Origin: Pseudofrankia inefficax
GTDB taxonomy: Bacteria; Actinomycetota; Actinomycetes; Frankiales; Frankiaceae
NCBI RefSeq assembly: GCF_000166135.1
Contig: NC_014666.1
Coordinates: 7,378,001-7,442,000 of the forward strand
Length of the DNA stretch: 64,000 bases
Direction: 5' to 3'
A model generated the notes under the pieces. It saw nothing but the letters and a program-made list of their open reading frames with translations, searched no databases and had not been told where the DNA came from. Below, piece after piece: positions 17,583 to 27,388 of this stretch; position 1 is the stretch's first letter; each line of letters starts with the position of its first letter. Position numbers and translations under genes: made by a program.

Positions 17583-18089
17583 TTAACCCTTCGGGGCGGT
17601 TCCGGGTTCTACGTCGGGGCTGCCAGGCGACCGTTGATGGACCTCGGTCGGGTCAAACAGGGTCAGCGCTGGGTTGGTGGAGCCGAACCGCGTCACCAGA
17701 TCGTCCCACCCAGACCCGGCCAGCATTGGCATCAGCTTCTGGAGCGCCACGGCGTGTAACGCGCAGCGCTTGCTGATGCTACGGCTGCCGCCACCGGTGA
17801 CGTCTCGCGCAGGACCCAGCTTCGCCCCGACGTAGAGGCGTTCCAGCTCGCCACAGCGATGCTCTCCAGCGGCGTCGGCGGGCACCTCGGCGATATCCGT
17901 CTCGAAGCCGAAGTCGTTGCGCCAGGTCCAGAACCACACGCCAATGCGAAGATCAGCACGATCGAAGATCACGGTCTGGTCCGGGCGGACGAACGGCTCG
18001 GCAAACCCCCAGTCGGTCACCAGGAACGAGAAATCCCGCGCAACCTGGTCTATGAAGCTGAGCTGGCCCGGACGGGGGCGATTACTCAC
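17583..18089 (-). CDS. hypothetical protein
   Basis: 168 residues from a GTG at 18089. The translation has ordinary globular composition (FIDQVARDFSFLVTDWGF near the N-terminus, then a Trp/Phe-rich stretch VWFWTWRNDFGFETD), unlike the arginine/proline-rich shadow frames, so I accept it as a gene. The frame stays open further upstream but that part reads as noise and crosses the repeat at 18387. No domain recognised. Convergent with the DMFA-like gene, 39 bp apart. The ribosome site is weak and the start uncertain. Confidence 0.6.
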   Translation of the reverse strand: MSNRPRPGQLSFIDQVARDFSFLVTDWGFAEPFVRPDQTVIFDRADLRIGVWFWTWRNDFGFETDIAEVPADAAGEHRCGELERLYVGAKLGPARDVTGGGSRSISKRCALHAVALQKLMPMLAGSGWDDLVTRFGSTNPALTLFDPTEVHQRSPGSPDVEPGTAPKG

Positions 18090-18180
18090 CTCAACAGTGT
18101 CGCCGACCCGGCCTAGGCCTTCCAGCCCCTGGCCGCACCCGGTCGTTCGCGGTCGCCCCTCGGGTAGACATGACAAAGGC

Positions 18181-18213
18181 GACCCGTATTCGCGGTTTCC
18201 ACGAACACGGGTC
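18181..18213. repeat. inverted repeat / hairpin
   Basis: GACCCGTATTCG (18181-18192) pairs with CGAACACGGGTC (18202-18213) over 11 of 12 positions with a 9-nt loop. It lies upstream of the hypothetical gene on the opposite side of any promoter I can place. May be a terminator remnant. Confidence 0.6.
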
Positions 18214-18246
18214 GCCGGAGTCGAGTGGAGATCAAGCGGTGGACTT

Positions 18247-18648
18247 GAACCCTGATCTTGAGCGCTACCTGCGGGAACGCGATCGGTCCGGCTCGGCCTT
18301 TGGCGCCATGTAGTCGTCCAACTCCGTGTCGTCGAGAGGCCCGCCGAGTGGCGTTCCGGCGGGCCTCTCGACGCTCCGCGGCCTGGCATGATCGCGGTTT
18401 GCGCCCTCTGGTGGTTGTATCCATGGCCTGCCCGCGACCAGGAGAGGGCACAAACGGAGATCATGGTCAGAGGTTGGGTAGGTGATTCGCCTCGCTCCAC
18501 GGCTACGCTCATTCTCCACGCAGCGTAATCCGTTCAGACCGAAGTGGAGACCGAAGGCCGCCAATAACGACGACGGCGCCGCACCACTCAGGCTCTGCCC
18601 GAGCGGCACGGCGCCGATCAATGCCACCAGCAACCAAGATCAGGGTTC
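18247..18648. repeat. 14-bp inverted repeat pair flanking the region downstream of ssrA
   Basis: GAACCCTGATCTTG at 18247-18260 recurs as its reverse complement at 18635-18648, 374 bp apart. The right copy sits only 14 bp beyond the tmRNA 3' end and reads CAGGGTTCGAAC, which resembles a T-arm. The interval holds palindromic copy B and no gene. tmRNA 3' ends are known integration sites, so this may be an old attachment scar; that is inference. Confidence 0.55.
18387..18465. repeat. dispersed palindromic element, copy B
   Basis: Arms 18387-18409 and 18443-18465 match at 20 of 23 positions (left arm ATGATCGCGGTTTGCGCCCTC). The centre GGTGGTTGTATCC is not shared with the other copies as far as I can see. 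Located in the gene-free stretch between ssrA and the hypothetical gene. Confidence 0.8.
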
Positions 18649-18662
18649 GAACTTGGCAACTC

Positions 18663-19035
18663 TGGTGGAGGTGGCGGGAATCGAACCCGCGTCCTCCGGC
18701 GGCGCATCAGGGCTTCTCCGGGCGCAGCCTGCTCTTGATTTCTCGGCCCCACCGGTCCCGCAGGCAGGCCGGTGTGGGCCCAGTCACTGTTTGATGTTCC
18801 GCGCTACCCCGTGACCGGGTTGCGAGGTGATCCTCCTAGCGATGCCAGATCCTGGGCCGGAGGCTCTCCCAGGCTGACAGCTACTTATATCCGTCAGGCC
18901 GCGAGGGCGTAAGCGGAAGTAGCAGACTGCTCAGAGTTGGCAGTTATTTTTTTGAACGGATCGTTAACGAGATAACCGTTCATCCTCGGCCCGCTTCCCC
19001 TGACGTGGCGTCCGAAGTCGAAACCGGTCACCCCC
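18663..19035 (-). ncRNA. ssrA: transfer-messenger RNA (tmRNA)
   Basis: Rescues stalled ribosomes together with SmpB (gene at 22207). The 5' end GGGGGTGACCGGTTTCGAC pairs with the 3' acceptor CACCTCC, giving a 7-bp stem with one G-U, and the transcript ends in an encoded ACCA. The T-arm GGTTCGATTCCCGCC is next to it. The tag reading frame resumes at the alanine codon at 18941 and reads ANSEQSATSAYALAA, then TGA at 18894; the ALAA end is the protease degron. The length of 373 nt is normal. Confidence 0.96.
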
Positions 19036-19173
19036 AGGGTGAAACATTTTTGTACAAGATATGAAATTAGCTGAGGTGCGACGACCCCTGAGGGCCAGTC
19101 TCCGAACATACTCCCCGGACCAGCGCCCGGCAAGTTTGTTCACCACCGCCCGGAACCGCCCCGACCGGCCGGC

Positions 19174-19641
19174 CTACAGGCGCAGCGGCCGGATGGGCGC
19201 GGCGAACAGGGACGGGTCGTTGCGCCAGTCGACCTCGGGCACGTCGACGTACAGCTCGATCTCGTTGCCGTCCGGGTCGTAGATGTACAGGCTGTGCGTC
19301 ACCGTGTGATCGGAGGCACCGGCGATCTGGACACCGGCGGCGACGATGTGGTCGAGCACGGCGCGCAGTTCGTCATCGGTGTCGCCGACCTTCAGCCCGA
19401 AGTGGTACAGACCGAGCCGCCGGCCCTGCGGCTGGCTGGCCGCGTCCTCGCCGACCTCGATGAGCAGCAGCTCGTGATGGGTGCGCCCCGACGAGAAGGC
19501 CGCCGCCGGGAACCGCAACGGGTTGTCACCGCTCGGGTCCGGCATGATCTGCCGGAACCCGAGGACGTCCCGGTAGAACGCCGCTGACCGCTCGACGTTG
19601 CGTACATAGAGCACCAAGTGCCCGAGTTCCTTGATCTCCAT
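19174..19641 (-). CDS. VOC (glyoxalase/bleomycin-resistance/dioxygenase) family protein
   Basis: 155 residues, two beta-alpha-beta-beta-beta modules. Likely metal ligands are H8 (GHLVLYV), H80 (LYHFGL) and the late glutamate in GNEIELY. ATG at 19641 has GGGAGG 8 nt upstream. The motif YIYDPDGNEIELY is usual for extradiol-dioxygenase-like or glyoxalase-like members, but the length fits a single-subunit lyase or resistance protein as well. Isolated gene, so the substrate is open. Confidence 0.88.
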   Translation of the reverse strand: MEIKELGHLVLYVRNVERSAAFYRDVLGFRQIMPDPSGDNPLRFPAAAFSSGRTHHELLLIEVGEDAASQPQGRRLGLYHFGLKVGDTDDELRAVLDHIVAAGVQIAGASDHTVTHSLYIYDPDGNEIELYVDVPEVDWRNDPSLFAAPIRPLRL

Positions 19642-20668
19642 GCCCGAGGCCTCCCGGCTCGTCGGCGCTGGCGTCGTCACCACCGCCGGCCACATCCGAC
19701 CACTATTGTTGCCTGTGCAACGACGCCTGGGCCTGATCTGTTTCCAAAGTCTCGCCCCAGGCGGCAGCACCGCCGCCGATCCCGACCGTCGGCCCTCTCT
19801 CGCCCCATGATCGAGGAGCCCTCGACGGGTCGCAGACCGGGCCCGGCCGCAACCGACTGGAGCGTGCCGGCTGGCTCGGGCCCTGAGCCGGCGCTCGGTC
19901 ATCCGTCCTGGTCGAGGATCCCACCTGCCGTCGACCGTCAGGCGTGACTGGGCCTGGTCCGGCGTACGCCAGCGATCAGACGGCCCGCCCAGGCCTCCCA
20001 TTTGCCGAGCCGTTTCGCCCAACCGTAACCGCGGGCGACCACTACCGGGTCCGGCAAGGCCAGCCGGCTGGCTTGATCGTCGTTTTGGCCCTGAACGGGT
20101 CGCAAAACCACTGCGGTTACAGCCACACGAGGGCGAAAACAGCAATCTTGCTGGTCTCGGGACCGGGTCGACCGCCAGGGGCGGCAACCGGGGACCGTCG
20201 GCGGCGATCATGGGGACGCCCGGCTCGAGTGAACCTCGGTGCGAGCAACGCCGCGCACCCGGAAGGCCGGCCGAAGACGCGCCACACCACCGCCAGTGGA
20301 TCTTCAGCTCGGCGGTGGCGCGACGATTTCCATACCCGATCGCGGATCTTCGGCCGCGCCTGGCTGACCGGGACGTCAAGATCGCGAACCTGGTATGGAT
20401 AAAAGGCGCATATCGGGTGCGAGACGACGACTTCGATACCAGGCTGACGATCATCACACCTGAGTACGCCGCCGACCGTCGATGATCGCCAGTTTGGTAT
20501 GCGAAACCGGCGTGGAGCCGATCCGCGCCAAGCACCGCTCGCGCCCGTACCGCGGAACCGACAGCCCGTCACCGATCTTGCGCCACCCCACGCCCTCACG
20601 GCGGCCCCACCAGGCTGTTGACCGGCATGTCAGCGTCCACGCGGACCCGGCGGGCCCGGCGGGCCGGC
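19642..20668. other. gene-poor stretch with palindromic copy C
   Basis: About 1 kb without a convincing complete gene. Besides copy C at 20074 there is a short plus-strand coding-like run at about 20340-20487 (IADLRPRLADRDVKIANLVW ... ending at a TGA) with lower third-position GC than its neighbours; I cannot assign it. The right end is GC-rich with repeated CGGCGGGCC, just before the stop of the methyltransferase gene. Confidence 0.5.
20074..20148. repeat. dispersed palindromic element, copy C
   Basis: Left arm TGATCGTCGTTTTGGCCCT (20074-20092); right arm AGGGCGAAAACAGCAATC (20130-20147), more decayed than copy A. The centre contains GCGGTTACAGCCACACG, whose reverse complement matches the centre of copy D, so copy C is the same element in the opposite orientation. 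Confidence 0.75.
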
Positions 20669-22027
20669 TTACCGGCTTGTGCAGACGAAGGCCCAGGGCT
20701 GGTCGTGATGGCGTGTCATGACGACCGTGACGGCCGGCCCGCCGGGTACCAGCTCTCGGCGGCCCGGGAGCAGCCGGCGACGCAGGGTGTCGACGTCGCC
20801 CGCCAGGCCGCGGCGGCGCAGGTCCAGCGCGCTGATCCCCATGGTGCGCAGCAGCGCGGCGAGCCGGCGGACGTCGAAGGGCAGGCTCGTCTCGATGCGC
20901 AGCAACCGGGCGAACGGCGTCTCGACGGGGTGGTCGGAGGTCAGGAAGGCGATCATCGGGTCGATCTGCCAGGCCGCAAGCTGGCGGCCCAGGGTGCCCA
21001 CCAGCCCGGCGCGGGTGACGGCGGGGCTGGGGTCGTAGAGGAACGCCCCGGGGTCACTGACCCTGTGGGCCTCGGCGTCCGCCGTGTCGGGCTCGCCCGC
21101 CAGGGTCGCGGTCCGCCACCCCGTCGCCACCTCCCGCGCCGGGACGCCCCGGCCATTGTCCGCGCCGCGAACCTGGCCCGGTTCCGCCTCGCGAACCTGG
21201 CCAGGCTCCGCCCCGCCGGGCAGGCCGGCGCCCGGCCCCACCAGTTCGGCGGCCTGCGCCGCCAGCTCAAGGGCCCGCGCCGAGGCCGGTTCCGCGCCGC
21301 CGGCGAGCAGGACGGTGGCGCGGCGGGAGGCGCCAGAGGTCAGCGCCGGTGAGTAGAGCGCCGCCTCCTTGAGGTCGCGGCCGTCGGCGACGAACTCGAT
21401 CTCCCAACCCGGGGGTACGAGTTCGGTGGGCAGCCCGGGAGCGGCCTTGACCGCCACGGCCGGCACCCGTTCGGCCAGCGCGAGACACCAGTTCAACGGC
21501 GGTTCGCTGGCACCGGGACTGAACCGGCGGGCGCCGGACCGGCGCGCCGGATCGACGAACACCGCCCGCACGCCGGTCAGGTCGGCCGCCCGGACGTCCT
21601 CGCACCGGGCGTCGATCTCCGCCGCGGGCGCATACACGTGCGCGTTGTGCACGGCTATCCGCAGGTGGCCCGGATCGCGGTCGACAGCCACAAGTGGCTG
21701 CCCAGTCTCCGTCAGCGCCAGAAGATCCCCGCCGATCCCGGTGCAGAGGTCGGCGACCCGGCCGACGCCCACGAACCGGGCGGCGCGGTGGCGAGCGAGC
21801 GCTTCGGAGGTCGACTGCTCCAGTCCGGCCCGGGTGAACAGCATCTCCGCCGCCCGGGTGAAGGCCCCGGCCGCGCGACGGCGCAGTTCCGCCTGGCCGA
21901 ACGCGGCGGCGACCAGGTCGGCCGGGTGCCCGGCCGCGCGCAGCCGGCTCCCGGCGCCGAACTCGTCGCCTGCCGCGAGCGCCGCGTCGGCGGCGGCGAG
22001 AAGCCGCTGACCCGTCGGGGTATCCAA
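20669..22027 (-). CDS. class I SAM-dependent methyltransferase with THUMP-like C-terminal region
   Basis: About 452 residues. SAM-binding motif VADLCTGIGGDLLAL near 90-104, then an acidic motif (VAVDRD) and FVDPARR, the pattern of the THUMP-like methyltransferase family of actinobacteria, whose target is probably an RNA. The middle carries a low-complexity insertion with a duplicated AEPGQVR/GAEPGQVR. The first usual start is a TTG at 22027 without a clear ribosome site; the frame is open back into the end of smpB, so the real start may lie further upstream. Same strand as smpB and ftsEX. Confidence 0.82.
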   Translation of the reverse strand: MDTPTGQRLLAAADAALAAGDEFGAGSRLRAAGHPADLVAAAFGQAELRRRAAGAFTRAAEMLFTRAGLEQSTSEALARHRAARFVGVGRVADLCTGIGGDLLALTETGQPLVAVDRDPGHLRIAVHNAHVYAPAAEIDARCEDVRAADLTGVRAVFVDPARRSGARRFSPGASEPPLNWCLALAERVPAVAVKAAPGLPTELVPPGWEIEFVADGRDLKEAALYSPALTSGASRRATVLLAGGAEPASARALELAAQAAELVGPGAGLPGGAEPGQVREAEPGQVRGADNGRGVPAREVATGWRTATLAGEPDTADAEAHRVSDPGAFLYDPSPAVTRAGLVGTLGRQLAAWQIDPMIAFLTSDHPVETPFARLLRIETSLPFDVRRLAALLRTMGISALDLRRRGLAGDVDTLRRRLLPGRRELVPGGPAVTVVMTRHHDQPWAFVCTSR

Positions 22028-22206
22028 CGCATCGAGCTGCCGGGGCAGCTCCGACAGGCCACTGCCCCCTGCCTTCGCGTCACGGGCGTCCGGGCCGCCT
22101 GCCGCACGGTCGCCGCCGGCCGGGTCGCCGGGCGTCCGCCCACCGCTGGACGCCCAGGCACCGGCCGCACCGACTGGACCGGACGCACGGGCCGACGGTC
22201 GCTGGC

Positions 22207-22686
22207 TCAGCTGAAGCGGCCCTTCGCCTGACGGCCCATGATCCGGGACATCTCCCGCTTCGCGTCCTTCTCGGCCAGGGCGTGCCGCTTGTCGTAGGAC
22301 TTGCGGCCGCGGGCCAACGCGATCTCGATCTTGGCCCGGCCGTCCTTCCAGTAGAGGGCGAGCGGCACGAGCGTCAGGCCGCCTTCCTTCGTCTTGCCGA
22401 CCAGCTTCTCGATCTCGTCGCGGTGCAGCAGCAGCTTGCGCTTGCGCCGCGGAGCGTGGTTCGTCCAGGTTCCCTCGGTGTACTCCGGGATGTGGACGGC
22501 GTGCAGCCAGACCTCGCCGTTCTCAATCTGCGCGAACCCGTCGACCAGGGAAGCCCGGCCCATCCGCAGCGACTTGACCTCGGTGCCCGTGAGCACGACC
22601 CCGGCCTCGTAGGTGTCGAGGATGTCGTACTCATGCCGCGCCCGCCGGTTCTGCGCGATGTTCTTGCGCCCGGTCTCCTTCGCCAC
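22207..22686 (-). CDS. smpB: SsrA-binding protein SmpB
   Basis: 159 residues, normal length. It binds the tRNA-like end of tmRNA and delivers it to the stalled ribosome. Conserved stretches: NRRARHEY near the N-terminus, [20 protein letters not shown], and the basic C-terminal tail [17 protein letters not shown] that follows the mRNA path. GTG at 22686 is 7 nt after GAGAGGGA. Its partner ssrA is 3.2 kb away on the same strand. Confidence 0.97.
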   Translation of the reverse strand: MAKETGRKNIAQNRRARHEYDILDTYEAGVVLTGTEVKSLRMGRASLVDGFAQIENGEVWLHAVHIPEYTEGTWTNHAPRRKRKLLLHRDEIEKLVGKTKEGGLTLVPLALYWKDGRAKIEIALARGRKSYDKRHALAEKDAKREMSRIMGRQAKGRFS

Positions 22687-22881
22687 CGTCTTTCCCTCTC
22701 CCACCTGGCGCCCCGGGCACGCGCCGCCCCTCGGCCGGCCACGCGCCGGAAACACCTCAAGGTCACGAGATTACGCCCCCGGGACACCCCCGGCGCGAGC
22801 CGCGACGCCAGGCCTCGCGCGTAGGACCGCCCCCGGTCCAGGTGCCCGAGGCGGGGCGGTGGCCACACCGGTGCCCGGGTC

Positions 22882-23753
22882 TCAGGCGTGCAGGTGACGG
22901 CGCAGGGCAAGGCTGCCCATCGCGGCCGCGGCGAGGGCGCCGACCGCCATGACCGCGGCCACCGCGACCCAGACCGCGTCCCAGCCGAACAGCGGGAACA
23001 TCGTCTGATGGGCGAACCGCCCGTCGACCAGGAACGCCTTGGCCGCGACGAGCGCGCCAGCCGCCACGGCACCCCCGATCAGCCCCGACAGCGCGCATTC
23101 CAGCACGAACGGCGCCCGGACCGTCGCGTTCGTCGCCCCGACCAGGCGCATGATGGCCGTCTCCCGGCGCCGGGAGTGCGCGGAGACACGGATCATCGTG
23201 TAGATCAGCAGGCCCGACGCGGCCGCCTGCACGGCGGCGAGCACGAACGCGGCGACGCTGAACCCGTCGAGCATCCGGTACAGCGGGCTGAGCAGCGCGT
23301 GCTGGTCGCGGACCGCCTCGACCCCGTCGCGGCCGGTGTACCCCAGCACGATCTGGTCGCCGTCCCGCGGATCGACCAGGCGCAGGCGCAGCGCGGCGGG
23401 CAGGTCGGCGGCCGTCACCCCGGACACGACATCGGGGGACGCCCGGAAGTCCCGCTCGAACCGGTCGTACACCTGCTGCTTGTTCTCATACCGGACGTCG
23501 ACCACGGTCGGGTCGGCCTTCAGGTCGGAGATCAGGGCGGCGCGCTGGGCAGGGGTGATGCCGTCGGAGAGGTCGATGACGACCTCCAGCTGGTCGAGCA
23601 GGTAGCCGTCGATCGTGTGGACCTCGGCGCGCAGCAGCAGGCCGGCGCCGAGCATCGCCAGGCAGACCGCGGCCGTGATGACCACCGCCGAGGTCACCGC
23701 CAGGTTGCGCCGCAGCCCCGCGCCGAGAATCGCGAGCAGCGGCCCGATCCGCA

Positions 23754-23754
<1 letters not shown>
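22882..23754 (-). CDS. ftsX: cell-division protein FtsX (permease-like subunit)
   Basis: 290 residues. One N-terminal transmembrane helix, an extracytoplasmic domain (about 50-165) and three C-terminal helices with the FtsX/MacB-type permease segment (RRRETAIMRLVGATN). With FtsE it regulates peptidoglycan hydrolases at the septum. The GTG start at 23754 overlaps the ftsE stop by one base (TAGTG), so translation is coupled. Confidence 0.96.
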
Positions 23755-24488
<734 letters not shown>

Positions 24489-24725
24489 TCCGAGCTCCCT
24501 CCGCCCAGCCAGGCGGGCGGCGCACCGGCGCCGTCCGCCTCGGCTACCCCGTTCGTCACTGTCCGAGCCACTTCCACAACTGTAGGTGACGGGATGGTCG
24601 TAGCCGGTAAGCGGGCGTACGGTGAACAGACGGCGTCCAACGGTGTGGCCCCGCCCGAGATCCGGGCCGGTTCATGATCAGCAGGGGCCCGGCGTCCTGG
24701 TGAGCGTGTGAGAGGGGACGACAGC

Positions 24726-24917
24726 ATGTGCTGTGAGGACCTGGTCTGCGCACACTGCGCCCGGCCTGTGGCCGAGGGCCATTGCGCGACGTGTCGTGCC
24801 GCCCGCGCCGAGCTCCATCACGAGTCCGGCGGCTTCACGCTTACCCCGCAGATGGTCGCGCTCATTCTGCTGGTGCTGACCGTCGTGGCGCTCCTCGCCG
24901 CCCACCAGGTTCCGTAA
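24726..24917 (+). CDS. small membrane protein with two CxxC pairs
   Basis: 63 residues. Cysteines C8-x-x-C11 and C20-x-x-C23 form a likely zinc ribbon, with two more at C2-C3; a single transmembrane helix (about 45-60, ALILLVLTVVALL) ends the protein. ATG at 24726 follows GAGAGGGG by 8-9 nt; a GTG at 24708 would overlap that site. Divergent from ftsE, 237 bp apart. Function unknown. The ribosome site and the clean zinc-ribbon-plus-helix layout argue for a real gene. Confidence 0.75.
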   Translation: MCCEDLVCAHCARPVAEGHCATCRAARAELHHESGGFTLTPQMVALILLVLTVVALLAAHQVP

Positions 24918-24982
24918 AGGGTCCCGTAAAGGTTTCGCGGCGTTCGGCGCACCTCGGACGGTCGCGGGCCAATCATGGACTC

Positions 24983-26239
24983 ATGACGCGGAGTTGCGAG
25001 CCAGGGCGAGCGACCATCTCGGGTGCACGGCGGGCCGCAGGAGCCGTCGCGGCGGGCATCCTCGCCGCCGTCCTGGCCGCCTGCTCCGGTGGGGGATCGT
25101 CCAACCCGCCTGCCGCGTCGCCGAGCACCGGTACTGCCGCCGCCACGACGCCACACCCGCCGGCGACCGGGTCGCAAGCGGCGGACGTCGTGATCGCCAC
25201 CGGGCTGCGGTCCCCGTGGGGCCTGGCCTTCCTGCCGAACCGGGACGTACTGGTCGGAGAACGCGACAGCGGCCAGATCATGCTCCTGCCCACCGATCCG
25301 GCGGTGTCCTCCGGCTACGGGAAGCCACGCCTGCTCGGCACGGTGCCCGACGTCCATCACGCCGGTGAGGGCGGCCTGCTGGGCCTCGCCGTCTCGCCCA
25401 CCTTCGCCGCCGACCAGCTCGTCTACGCCTACCTGACGACGAACACGGACAACCGGATCGTCCGTTTCACCCTCGACGGAGGCGACGCGGGCACGCTGCC
25501 GCGGCTCGGCGCGCCGCACCCGATCCTCACCGGGCTCGCCGCGGGGACCTTCCATGACGGAGGCCGGATCGCGTTCGGCCCGGACGGAATGCTCTACGCC
25601 GGAGTCGGCGACGCCACCGAGCCGTCACGCTCGCAGAACCTCGCAAGCCTGAACGGCAAGATCCTGCGGATGCGCCCGGACGGCTCCGTCCCGCCCGGCA
25701 ATCCCTTCCCGAACTCGCTGGTCTACAGCTACGGCCACCGCAACGTGCAGGGCCTGGCCTGGGACAGCGCCGGGCGGTTGTGGGAGACCGAGTTCGGCCA
25801 GAACCGCTGGGACGAGATCAACCTGATCCGCCCGGGCGCGAACTACGGCTGGCCGCTCGTCGAGGGCATCGGCGACACCCAGGGCGGGAGGTTCGCGAAC
25901 CCGGTGGTGACCTGGCCGGTCGACCAGGCGTCACCCAGCGGGGCGGCGATCATCGACGACACGCTCTACGCGGCGGCGCTGCGCGGCCAGCGGATCTGGT
26001 CGGTCGACCTGCGGCCCAGCCTCGACGCCGCCCCGGCACTCACCACCGCGTCCTCCGGGAGTGGCTCCGCCGGCGCCGCCCTGCAGGTCGGCACGCCGCA
26101 GGCACTGCGCGCCACCGCCTACGGCCGGTTGCGCACCCTGGCCGTCGCTCCCGACGGCACGCTGTGGGTCACCACGAGCAACACCGACAGCCGTGGCAAG
26201 CCCGCACCGGACGACGACCGCGTCATCTCCCTGCGCTGA
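24983..26239 (+). CDS. PQQ-type glucose/sorbosone dehydrogenase family lipoprotein
   Basis: 418 residues. Signal peptide with lipobox LAAC, then a Thr/Pro spacer and a six-bladed beta-propeller of the GSDH family: LGLAVSPTF, FHDGGRIAFGPDGMLY, YSYGHRNVQGLAW, WETEFGQNRWDEIN, GANYGWP. The conserved histidine in FHDGG and the RNVQGL motif fit the family. Anchored on the cell surface. Whether it binds PQQ is not settled by sequence, since many actinobacterial members have unknown cofactors. ATG at 24983. Confidence 0.9.
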   Translation: MTRSCEPGRATISGARRAAGAVAAGILAAVLAACSGGGSSNPPAASPSTGTAAATTPHPPATGSQAADVVIATGLRSPWGLAFLPNRDVLVGERDSGQIMLLPTDPAVSSGYGKPRLLGTVPDVHHAGEGGLLGLAVSPTFAADQLVYAYLTTNTDNRIVRFTLDGGDAGTLPRLGAPHPILTGLAAGTFHDGGRIAFGPDGMLYAGVGDATEPSRSQNLASLNGKILRMRPDGSVPPGNPFPNSLVYSYGHRNVQGLAWDSAGRLWETEFGQNRWDEINLIRPGANYGWPLVEGIGDTQGGRFANPVVTWPVDQASPSGAAIIDDTLYAAALRGQRIWSVDLRPSLDAAPALTTASSGSGSAGAALQVGTPQALRATAYGRLRTLAVAPDGTLWVTTSNTDSRGKPAPDDDRVISLR

Positions 26240-26261
26240 TCGACCGGCTCACCGCTGAGCC

Positions 26262-26289
26262 CCCGGCAGACCGGACCACCGCTGCCGGG
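26262..26289. terminator. bidirectional hairpin between convergent genes
   Basis: CCCGGCAG (26262-26269) and CTGCCGGG (26282-26289), 8-bp stem with 12-nt loop, in the 67-bp gap between the lipoprotein gene and cobA stops. Confidence 0.65.
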
Positions 26290-26306
26290 CGCCGGGGTGG
26301 AACGGC

Positions 26307-27089
26307 TCAGTCGGGAATCCGGTAGGTCTCCAGCTCCTCGCGCAGGGCGACGACCTCACCGATCACGATGACGGCGGGTGAGGTGACGCCGGCCGCCTCC
26401 GCGGCCACGGCGATGTCGGCGAGGGTGCCGGTCACGACACGCTGCTGGGAGCTGGCGCCGTCCTGGATGACCGCCACCGGCGTCGTCGCCGGACGGCCTC
26501 GCTTGACCAGCTCGCGGCTGATCTCGGGCAGGGCGGCCACGCCCATCAGGACGACGACGGTTCCCGGGCCAGCCGCCAGCGCGTCCCAGTTCGACGTCGA
26601 TCCCGGATGCGACGGGTCGACATGGCCGGAGACGACAGCCAGGTCCTGGGTGATGCCTCGATGGGTCACCGGGATGCCGGCCAGCGCAGGAACGGCGACC
26701 GCGCTGGTGACACCGGGGACGACCTCGCAGGGCACCCCGACGGCGGCGCAGGCGAGTGCCTCCTCGCCACCGCGGCCGAACAGGAACGGATCTCCGCCCT
26801 TGAGCCGGACCACCCGCAGGCCGCGCAGCGCGCGCTCGACGAGCAGACTGTTGATCTCGTCCTGCGAGAGGTTGTGGCCGTGCGGCCCCTTGGCGGCGTC
26901 GACGATCTCGACCTCTGGCCCGAGGTCGGCGAGCAGCTCGCGGGGCGCGAGCCGGTCGACCACGACGACGTCCGCCCGGCGCAGCAGGTCGCGGCCACGC
27001 ACGGTGATCAGATCCGCCGCGCCCGGGCCGCCGCCGACCAGCGCCACCCAGCCGACGCCACCCGGCCGGGCCACGTCGTGACCCGTCAC
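26307..27089 (-). CDS. cobA: uroporphyrinogen-III C-methyltransferase
   Basis: 260 residues, SUMT. It methylates uroporphyrinogen III at C2 and C7 to precorrin-2, feeding siroheme and cobalamin. Seen: GGGPGAADLIT near the N-terminus, RLKGGDPFLFGRGGEE, and IPVTHRGI. Single-domain form without the siroheme synthase N-terminal part. The GTG start overlaps the stop of a small upstream frame by 4 nt (GTGA). Confidence 0.95.
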   Translation of the reverse strand: MTGHDVARPGGVGWVALVGGGPGAADLITVRGRDLLRRADVVVVDRLAPRELLADLGPEVEIVDAAKGPHGHNLSQDEINSLLVERALRGLRVVRLKGGDPFLFGRGGEEALACAAVGVPCEVVPGVTSAVAVPALAGIPVTHRGITQDLAVVSGHVDPSHPGSTSNWDALAAGPGTVVVLMGVAALPEISRELVKRGRPATTPVAVIQDGASSQQRVVTGTLADIAVAAEAAGVTSPAVIVIGEVVALREELETYRIPD

Positions 27090-27388
27090 TCGGCCAGCTC
27101 CGTGATCTCGTCCAGGTCGGCTGCGTCAGCCGGCCCGTCCGCCGCCGGGGCGTCCGGCGGCTCGCCGACCGCGAAAAGCTCGTCCAACAGACGCACCTGG
27201 GCTTCCTTGAGATCAACGATCCGCCGGCCGGTCGAACGGCGCGCCGCCGGCCAGGTCCACGTCCACGACCCGTGCCAGCGCCCGGACGGCGGACGGCGAT
27301 GTCCGGGCGAGCCGGGCGGGCGGGTGCGCATCGTGGTTGTCGGTTCCGCGGCTGCTAGTGCGAGCCCGACTCGGCCGACCGCCGCCAA
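27086..27388 (-). CDS. doubtful small reading frame between prfB and cobA
   Basis: Only the C-terminal half is convincing ([19 protein letters not shown], then an Ala/Asp/Pro tail). Its stop overlaps the cobA start as GTGA, as in coupled operons. The N-terminal half reads as arginine-rich noise, whereas the neighbouring frame over about 27228-27340 has protein-like composition ([20 protein letters not shown], then a stop). Either a frameshifted gene or a shorter gene whose start I cannot place. The upstream end overlaps the prfB stop. Confidence 0.35.
   Translation of the reverse strand: MAAVGRVGLALAAAEPTTTMRTRPPGSPGHRRPPSGRWHGSWTWTWPAARRSTGRRIVDLKEAQVRLLDELFAVGEPPDAPAADGPADAADLDEITELAE

Noticed and set aside
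18482-18814. Plus-strand frame across the tmRNA
   Set aside because: Overlaps the ssrA acceptor and T-arm; the RNA gene explains the sequence.
24782-24982. Longer N-terminus for the GSDH lipoprotein
   Set aside because: Arginine-rich translation overlapping the small zinc-ribbon gene; the ATG at 24983 gives a normal lipoprotein signal peptide.
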